This document shows, one piece after another, positions 57,401 to 64,000 of a DNA stretch of 64,000 bases. Origin of the DNA: Plazaster borealis. Lineage: Eukaryota; Echinodermata; Asteroidea; Forcipulatida; Labidiasteridae. Position numbers and translations under genes: made by a program. Location of the stretch: NCBI GenBank assembly GCA_021014325.1, contig CM037472.1, forward strand, positions 13,749,063-13,813,062, in the 5' to 3' direction. The notes below the pieces were generated by a model. That model was given only the letters and a program-made list of their open reading frames with translations. It made no database searches and was not told where the DNA came from. Position 1 is the stretch's first letter. Each line of letters begins with the position of its first letter.

Positions 57401-60400
57401 GAGTGAATTTCTTTACGTAAATCCGAACCGTAAAAAATGTAAACCGATGATCGGTCGGTTAACCGTGTACCGGCACAGCCTTACAACACTGGTATTCGGA
57501 TGTAATAATACTGTATAGTGTACGAAAAATTTACATGGCCAATTAAACAGGGCGTCTTCAAGGGCGTCCGACAGTTTTTCAGGGCGTCCAAAAATGAAAT
57601 AGGGCGAAAAGACGCCCGGACGCATCGCTGGCTAATACCTTGCTAGCAATGGTAGACACAAGGATTACAAATTGATTGCTCACTACTGTTTCCAAATTTA
57701 GTTTTTGTTCTTTCAATTATGAAATACAAAACCTTGTTTATTTATGCGCTTACTCTGTGTGTTGTTGCCAAGTAAACATCACCAAAAAAATATTTAAAAG
57801 GTTTGGAAGTTAAGTAGTTGAAATTACTGTTTAAATTACTTGACGTTTTAATGATGGACCAATGGCATCACAAATAAGAAGACTGAAGTGAAACAGTATA
57901 TCAATCATCATGTTATGTTTAGGTTTTGTTGCAAACTTATTTGAATAGTAATTGTAATAATTAATTTCATCAGAAACAAAGAGTATTTGCCATACACCAT
58001 TGTTTGATAAGCACTGTGTACTCGGTGAAAGAAATCCACGGGCATAGATGCACTACTCATGTGCAATTGTCATTGCATAAATATATGTCTGGCAAGCCCC
58101 GGACCACTATCCCACTGTGCCTATCTTTGTTGGGTGTCCTGCTTGGCCGCTTTGATTATGGATATGCAGATAACTATGTGAGGAAATGGTGCCAGCTTAG
58201 TAGGTTTCCATTGTTAACGAGGAAACTAAATTTCTATTGCAATGCATGTAGCCAATGTTGCTGAATGGATAATGAACCACCCTCCCTCAACCAGTGATCA
58301 ACACGTGCACCTGTTACATTTCTTCAATAGCCCAGGAGGGCCACTTCTGAATCATGGTGTGGGATTTGTGCATTGAGAGGTTTCATGCAGGCTTTCCCCG
58401 GAATCTCTGACCAGAATTAATCAATGCAGTTAGACTAGTACGCGTGTAACCAATTAATCTGTTGTTGGTCTTGTCCCAAGTTCATGACAGGCACTGTTTG
58501 AAATTCTTTGGAAGGAATGACCATGAAGGGTTGTAGAGGTCATACATGTAGGTCGGGGCAGAAACTGAGGTTTCAAAAATGCGTCAACACCCAAAGACAT
58601 GGGATATCAATTAAATAGCCTTGGGCAATTACATGTACCCTTGGGTTCCCACTTTTCAACCTTGGGTTCACAAACCCAGATGAGAGTGGTTGGAACAAGG
58701 TTTTTTGCTTGTCTTGGCTTTGACATCCCCTCATTTATTTTGTCACTTTTGTGTGCTTTTTGCATTGACAAATTTCAACTGAAGAGAGTGTTGTGTGGCT
58801 TTAATTTCTAGTGAGGGTCTTCAGGGCTTGAATTTACGGGGAAAGTCCACAAGACCGCAGGGCTTGTAGCTCAAATTTTTTACTGGACCAGAATTTATTT
58901 TACAAGCCCAGAATCTAACGAGAAAGAACTTTCTACGCAGTTTCACATTTATGTGTAAACCTTTTTTTTTTTTTTAACAACAAGCAAGCACTAAGAGAAG
59001 ATTTATTTCAATTGTCTTATGGTATCAAATGCTGCCTTCGACACTCAACATAATTGGAAAATACAAGACTCAAAGTCAACATTTTAGCATCTTTGAATTA
59101 AAAACTAATTATTTAAGATTTATTACACAGTGAAGTTCTGTTAGTGTTAGTCAATTGATAAACACAAGATCACCGGACTTGTCCAGTCCTGAGTTTACTG
59201 GCCCGAGGCTAAAATGTGGACAGTGTAAATTTCAAGCCCAGGGCCCAATTTTATGGAGCTGCTTAAGCACAAAAAAGTAGCTAAGCAAAACAAGATTATG
59301 CTTACCAGAGTAAGGTTACCAGACAAAGTATTTAACAATATGTAAAAAAAATCTAAATCAAGGTGTGTACATATATCCCTAAAGGGGCCAATGTATAATT
59401 GTATTTTCATTTTATCCCTGGTGTGTTTATTTTTCTTTCTTTGATTAACTGTATTCGTTTCTTTCAGACTTGATTTAACATACATGCACTGTGTTGGATC
59501 CAAAAAGTAAATTTTCTTTTACATACACACTTATCCGTGATTGAAGGGTACATAAACATTCTACTCTTATTTGCATCATTTTTGTTTTTGTTTACAGTAT
59601 TTCACAGAGCACAAGTTTGGTAATGTTAGTGACAATGCAGAGTACAAAGACAAGTTTGTCAGCTACATCGGAATCGCTGGCTTCATCCCCAATGTCTTCT
59701 TCTTGGCGATCAGTTTGTTTGTTCCCCCAAAGTAAGTTTGTTTTCCTGATCACAACAAGAAAACAAAAACATCAGTTACTTAATGATATATTTTGTTGAA
59801 AGATAGTTGAAATATTACATGATGGAGTAGTTATAATGATGTTAAGCCCCAAAACCTGAATATCAAAGACTAATGGTTTAATTAAGAAATATAGATGGGG
59901 ACAAGGACAATGATCAACTGTTAACAAGAGAAACCCCCTTGTTTCAAGTAAAGAGCTTTTGCTTAGCTAATTTGACTCAGGAAATGAACTTTATCACAAC
60001 AAGGGAGGAAAAAGGAGGGGGAAAAAAACATGTTATATAGGCTGTCAACTATTGCTGGTAACAATGTACATTTAAAGTCACAAATAATGTTTCACCCCAA
60101 AGGGCTGACATGGCCACCGTGATGGGATTCAACAAGGGACCTTTAGATGAGAGGTAACAGAGCTGCCGACTCTCCCTGATTCTGCAGAAAGTTCCCTGAA
60201 AATAAACCAATCTTTCCATGTTCTGATGATCAATTTGAAAAATCTCCTTGATTATGGAAACAATTTCTCTATTATGTTGAATGTAGTTCTAGATATCTCC
60301 CTGATTGTTGTACAAAATCTCCCTGATTGCAAAATGCACATGTTGGCAGCTCTGGAAGTAAAAACAAATACAGTCTTTCGTGACATGAATGTTAATACTG

Positions 60401-60517
60401 ATGTGATTCTATTGATTTGTTGCAGGTCCTCTAAGATGGCTAACGTTCTGAGTCTGAACGTCATGCTGTCACTGTTTGCTCTCACCACGGTACTCGCCAT
60501 GCTCGACTCCACTGAGT
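51475..60517 (+). CDS. Equilibrative nucleoside transporter (SLC29/ENT family), three internal exons, partial both ends
   Basis: Exons 51475-51556, 59598-59731 and 60426-60517 join in phase. Exon 1 ends at phase 0 after ITATA; exon 2 ends AA and exon 3 starts G, giving PPKSSKMAN. The product starts FKMIFCIMALHGVATLLPWN, the strongly conserved ENT TM1 signature (G-x-LLPWN-x-FITA), then YFTEHKFGNVSDNAEYKDKF (extracellular loop with an NVS glycosylation site, usual in ENTs), then TM2 FIPNVFFLAISLFV and TM3 VLSLNVMLSLFALTTVLAML. Known role: facilitative plasma-membrane or lysosomal transport of nucleosides and nucleobases. The N-terminal exon is not visible and may be in the 51.0-kb gap; the remaining eight TMs lie beyond 64000. 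Subtype (ENT1/2/3/4) cannot be decided. Introns of 8.0 and 0.7 kb hold MITEs. Confidence 0.88.
53399..53587. mobile_element. pogo/Tigger-like element fragment
   Basis: CAGTGGACTCTCGTTATAAC is typical of pogo-type terminal repeats. GTTATAAGAGGACATC and CTTTATAACAGTTCTCTC follow. The right end is cut by a tRNA-derived SINE starting at 53588. Confidence 0.55.
53588..53715 (-). mobile_element. tRNA-derived SINE family 1, copy 3 (decayed)
   Basis: Shares GGTCGAACAAAGAAAAATTG, CTGACCTCCGAATTAATGTG and GCGCTCTACCAACT with the other copies; the A box is partly lost (ACTATGCTTTTTACTC). Confidence 0.7.
54243..54430. repeat. Dispersed repeat G, copy 3
   Basis: CAATGCCCAACATGGGG, CAATGTTCCAATACTT, CATCTTGTACAAAAGTAACC, GAGATTCCAAGCACACAATG, ATGCCATGCCCCATATGG, plus a C9 and a G12 homopolymer. 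The 80- and 60-residue frames on both strands are not genes. Confidence 0.7.
55063..55436. mobile_element. hAT-like MITE family E, complete copy
   Basis: CAGGGCTCGAATTAGAC and TCAAATTTGAGCCCTG ends, with subterminal GACCGCAGGC/GCCCTGCGGTC. ATCAA flanks it on both sides (55058-55062 and 55437-55441), a 5-bp duplication. CAGGG ends are hAT-like; hAT5-type elements make 5-bp duplications. Confidence 0.75.
55607..55745. mobile_element. MITE family D, copy in ENT intron
   Basis: CAGGCCTTGAATTTCATC, GAGGGCAAGGCCATTTTTA, GGGGGCACCAAGGCCAAG, CAGGGGCAACAGAGTCCATGG, ending TAATTCTAGGCATG. Confidence 0.75.
55917..57651. mobile_element. ~1.7-kb non-autonomous element with TTGCTAGCAA ends
   Basis: Both ends read inward as TTGCTAGCAA, 5-8 bases, then TTAGCCAG. 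Subterminal blocks with AGGGTGTCCAAATTT (left, twice) and AGGGCGTCC (right, three times) mirror each other loosely. The interior has a cruciform (56655-56687), an inverted AGAGGGCGTTT pair and short frames on both strands (56506-56808, 57224-57518) that match nothing I know. Superfamily unknown; lies in the 8-kb ENT intron. Confidence 0.5.
56655..56687. other. 33-bp perfect inverted repeat
   Basis: CGTGTAACCG at 56655-56664 and its exact complement CGGTTACACG at 56678-56687 around a 13-bp centre that itself contains CCGTTTCCGAAACGG. Strong hairpin or cruciform potential within the 1.7-kb element. Confidence 0.85.
57652..58821. other. ENT intron, nothing recognised
   Basis: No exon compatible with the ENT phases and no repeat shared with the rest of the window. 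The 86- and 70-residue frames look random. Confidence 0.5.
58822..59240. mobile_element. hAT-like MITE family E, inverted copy
   Basis: CAGGGCTTGAATTTACG at the left, CACAAGACCGCAGGGC, ACTGGACCAGAATTTATTTT, ACTGGCCCGAGGC, and AATTTCAAGCCCAG at the right: the same blocks as 55063-55436 in opposite order. Confidence 0.7.
59241..59335. mobile_element. Palindromic MITE family A, 5' half only
   Basis: GGGCCCAATTTTATGGAGC, TAAGCACAAAAAAGTAGC and GGTTACCAGACAAAG match the left half. The copy abuts the end of a family E element, so one may have inserted beside the other. Confidence 0.65.
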
Positions 60518-61841
60518 GTGAGTAGAAATATTAAAAACTTGGGCAAGATTCAGGCATGATTTGTTTGTCTGAAGGCCTCTTGTTTGCTGGTTTATTTTTG
60601 TTAACTTTAATACATGTGATGAAATTGAAAAAACCAGGGGAAGCGACTACTACCATTCTGTGCTTAGGCGCCTTGAAAAGGGCATACTTTTATGGGCCGG
60701 AATTCTGCATTAAGCAGCACCATGATATTGGACTCTGCATAAAGCTCTTTAGCAGAAGATACTGCTTAGAAAATGTCTTTGCTGAGCCAACAAGTTTGTT
60801 CTCCGCACGCAACTTGTGACACACTGAACATGTAGGTGAATGTCATTTTGTGGGTGCTGATAGCATGGGGTCAATGGCATCGTGCACTTTTGTGCATTCC
60901 ACAAAATCCAGGGTGGAGGGGTGTCATTTTGATAAATTTCAGTAAATATTGAATCACACATTAGAGATAATGAATGACAGAAATAACATTGCCCTATTGA
61001 GGCATGGTTCAAACTTCAGTGTGACGTCTGTGGATAGGAATTTCATTATCCAGAATCGTTGTCATAATTTTTTTTACATTTATGGAAGCGCGAACTCCTG
61101 TAAGTGAACAAATAAATTGAAAGTGCTAGTATCCATTGTTTTGTTTTTTGCAAGGTAATCAAATTTTACATTTTTAATCATCGGACCTTTTGAAATCGAG
61201 TGGATTTCCACCCATGGTACTCAAACAAAATATGTGCAGTTGTTGTACTTTTTTTCTGACCAGTCATCTGTCCATTTAAATAGCCCTATCAACTTTGACT
61301 TGCCAATGTTATTTTTGTGTGATACTTTCAATTCATGTAAAATATACATGATTAGCTTTGCACATTATAACTAGGCCCTTGTGTTACCTTACAAGCAAGT
61401 TTGACTACCCACACCACAGTTTGTTTGCTGGGCTAGTAGCTGGCTAAAACTTTATCCGTAAACTTTGTTCTGAATAAAGTTTCCCAAGCCACTCAGAAGA
61501 GAGTCATTTTTGCTCTGGGATCGGATGATTGTTCCAGACTTTTTCACCAACTGTTTCCTGTGTGGACATAACCCTGGCCTTTGCTAGTCCAACTCTCCCC
61601 ATCTACAGGCGGTCAGTTGTGTGCTTGTATGAAGCTGTGCAACAGGGGGGCCTTGTGTACAATAACTGGCATGGTAAAATTGAACTGTTCGTCCAGTTAG
61701 ATAAACATGTTCTCTATGCAGAAGTTGTAAAGGAACTTAAGGCACAGTCCTTTGCACCATACATTTTGGCAAAGTTGTTTACCGCATTGGAGTTTGTGAG
61801 TGTAATGGTATTTACACTGCGTCAATTTTTCCTCAAGCTAT
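60518..61841. other. ENT intron 3 side, nothing recognised
   Basis: The next ENT exon should begin with two bases completing a codon after DSTE and encode the TM3-TM4 loop. I find no such acceptor-exon pair up to 64000, so the intron probably extends beyond the window. Confidence 0.5.
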
Positions 61842-62012
61842 AGACCCTTCTGGACTGACTTTACATTTCTGTACCGATGCGGGAGGTCTGCTGCGTTGCG
61901 TTTCGTAGATCGTGTTCGCGCAGTTCTAATAATGTGTGTGCATGGCGTGCGCGTGTACAATGTAAGTACTCCGGCATTGCAAGCGTTAGTGACCTCTGAT
62001 AAGGTCTATGGA
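61842..62012. mobile_element. MITE-like palindrome with TAGACC ends
   Basis: ATAGACCCTTCTGGACTG at the left and TGATAAGGTCTATGG at the right, with a GC-rich core (GCGTTGCGTTTCG, GTGTGCATGGCGTGCGCG). End sequences resemble family F, but the interior differs. Confidence 0.5.
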
Positions 62013-62784
62013 GCTAAAATGCAATTGGTTGTATTGTATATTACACTCGGAGAAAACAACTCTTCATAGCAGTACAATTTAAAGCTGTGCTTCATTTGCC
62101 ATTAGCAAAGTATACACTGTGAGTTTGGGAAGGTCAAAGACGGCCACAACAATGCTCGATACCTGAAAATTAATGTGCTTGAAAATCTCTTATGAAGTTC
62201 ATCCACCCAACAAATATATGAATAGAAACTAGTTATAATCTGAGGTTATTGACTCATTGTTGAGGATTCTCTCCTTTGACCTTTCTATTCGAATCTGTAC
62301 AAAACAAAGGAGGTCAGATAAGGGTCCCTGTTATCATATTTGCAATAAATACAATGCCTATGTGAATGATGACACGTTACCAAGCATCAATCAATTTGTT
62401 AACAATGTACGAAATACATTTTGACATTGATTGCTGTTTGAATAATATCAGCTGCATATTTAATCTGTTTACACGGCCTAAAGGCTTTTTGATAAAGATT
62501 GTTTTGAAGGGTATGATACACGTATGAACACTTTAGGGCAAAATATGTACATTTCAATTTAAATCCTTCACATTCAATCAAAGTTCAGGTCTCGTTAATA
62601 ATAATAAAAACCTAACCTTGACATTAATCCATCTGAACTTACGTGAACTGTACAATTTTGAAGCTACAGATGAAAGTGTATCAAAATGAATACATTATTC
62701 ACAGACTATTTAGGCAGCTGTCTGCCTTTAGGGGGTGGGGTCAAACTACATACATGTACACCCAAGGAGCGTGTAATGATGGAT

Positions 62785-63016
62785 GTAGGGCCATGTCACA
62801 CTCACAGGGGACTGTTTACAGGCAACTAGTTCGGGAATCTCCAAGCAGGAATTTTTTTTTAATATCTCAATTTTTACATAATTTGTTAAGGGATAGTGAG
62901 ACACTGTTAGAAAAAACGTTCTCGTGTTTGATATTGGTAGGTTTCCTTTTTACAATGCAGTACAGTAAGTTGCCTCCAAAAAGCCTGTAAAAATTGCCCA
63001 ATTTGACAAAGCCCCA
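62785..63016. mobile_element. MITE family C, copy 3
   Basis: TAGGGCCATGTCACACTC start; TTTACAGGCAACTAGTTCG and the inverse GCCTGTAAAAATTGCC; AATTTGACAAAGCCCC end. A family D element follows within a few bases. Confidence 0.75.
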
Positions 63017-63021
63017 AGTGG

Positions 63022-63155
63022 CTCAACCAAGGAGGCCATGGACTCTGTTGTCCCCTGGTCTTGGCCTCGGTGCCCCTTCAAAAGTTTCCCATAGACTATA
63101 AGACTTGAAAAATGAAAATGGCCCTGCCCTCTCAAAGATGAAATTCCAGGCCTGC
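63022..63155. mobile_element. MITE family D, inverted copy
   Basis: GGAGGCCATGGACTCTGTTG, CCTGGTCTTGGCCTCGGTGC, AAATGGCCCTGCCCTCTC, ending AAATTCCAGGCCTG. Confidence 0.75.
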
Positions 63156-63689
63156 CAATGTCCTCTTGAATTGCATGAAGATGGTGCATAATATAGTTTA
63201 TCTACTATTAATCAACACAAACAAAAAGAGCGGTTTCATCATATTCAAGGGTGGTCTAAAATTTAAATTGTTGATGGTAATCAACCATGAACAATATCAC
63301 TTCTGATTCCCCTTGTAAAATACCCACTTTGTGTGTTTTAAAGAGAAAGACGTAATGCAATGCAAGACTAATTGTCTTTGAATGATAAATTGTTATGAGA
63401 TAAAATTTTCTGATTAAAAATTACGAAATTTAATAATTAGCTATACAGTTGAGTAAGTTCACAATACCTGCCTACCGTTAATAAGTTTGGGTTTACTTGT
63501 TGTCCTTGTAATGCTGAGGACATGTGGACTTTGAAGTCACCAGGATCCTCACTGTAATTAGGACTTAGTCAATATTGACTAGTCAGCTGCTCTATTGTTT
63601 GCAGAATGAGTTAAGGCAAGACCATTAGATGCATATTAAACTAGATAACTGTCCTTTAACTTTTAGAACTACTTTTTTATCAGTCATGT

Positions 63690-64000
63690 AATAATAACTA
63701 GTTCTTACATAGCGCAGTTTTACAATAACGTCTCAATGCGCTTTACATTAGTGCCCTGGTCATTGGGCCAATAACATTCCTTTTAATCTTTCTCAGCTCC
63801 CTGGGGAGTATACAACCCCGAGCTGCCGTGGCGCTCCAAAGGCTTTTCAAACACAATATCAACCTCTACCCTCGCAGGTACCCATTTATACCCCTGGGTG
63901 AAGAGAAGCGATTATAGTGAAGTATCTTGCTCAAGGATACAAGTGTTATGACTGGGATTCGAACCCACACCCTGTTGACTTGACCATCAGAACTTGAGTT
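63690..64000 (-). mobile_element. SINE family 2, minus copy cut by the window end
   Basis: TTCTTACATAGCGCAGTTTT, TCAATGCGCTTTACATTAG, AGGTACCCATTTATACCCC, TATCTTGCTCAAGGATAC and CTGGGATTCGAACCCAC: the reverse of the family 2 order, with the tRNA head beyond 64000. Confidence 0.8.

Overview
The window is eukaryotic, intron-rich, AT-rich animal DNA. It carries four conserved metazoan genes with GT-AG introns, one intronless GPCR, and a dense population of short non-autonomous DNA transposons and tRNA-derived SINEs. The repeat families, especially the TTAA-flanked 320-390 bp elements, look like those of echinoderms, probably a sea star. That assignment is an inference from remembered repeat patterns; the genes alone only say metazoan, probably invertebrate deuterostome.

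Layout: 1-8596 (+) holds the last 12 exons of VIPAS39 (SPE-39/VPS16B, an endolysosomal trafficking partner of VPS33B). Its 5' end lies outside the window. 8597-12249 is the gap between two converging genes and is mostly repeats. 12250-39922 (-) is a ten-exon, 543-residue gene that I identify as SLX4IP (SLX4-interacting protein, genome stability and ALT telomere factor) from its conserved N-terminal half. It has a basic NLS, an acidic SUMO-interacting-type motif and a C-terminal helical extension that I do not recall from human SLX4IP. Intron 4 of this gene is 17.6 kb and contains the dominant feature of the window: a ~15.1 kb tandem array of about 80 copies of a ~186-bp monomer. The array is flanked on both sides by direct copies of a module made of ~143-bp tandem repeats, CA microsatellites and a terminal hairpin.

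39923-40097 is a compact divergent promoter. 40098-49999 (+) is complete WDR74 (Nsa1-like ribosome-biogenesis WD40 protein, ten exons, 375 residues). Its last intron holds an intronless rhodopsin-like GPCR on the opposite strand (47426-48499). After a 500-N assembly gap (50501-51000), three exons of an equilibrative nucleoside transporter (SLC29/ENT family) follow on the + strand. Its 5' exon or exons may lie in the gap, and its 3' exons lie beyond the window.

The genes do not form a functional operon. The only direct regulatory link visible is the head-to-head SLX4IP/WDR74 pair. The most unusual biology is the intronic satellite. It shows higher-order repeats, an edge-to-centre divergence gradient, a 14-bp palindrome in almost every monomer, a MITE inserted exactly in that palindrome with a CCGG target duplication, and flanking modules that suggest it grew out of a mobile element. 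All exon joins were made by reading frames and splice phases by eye; no alignment was run.
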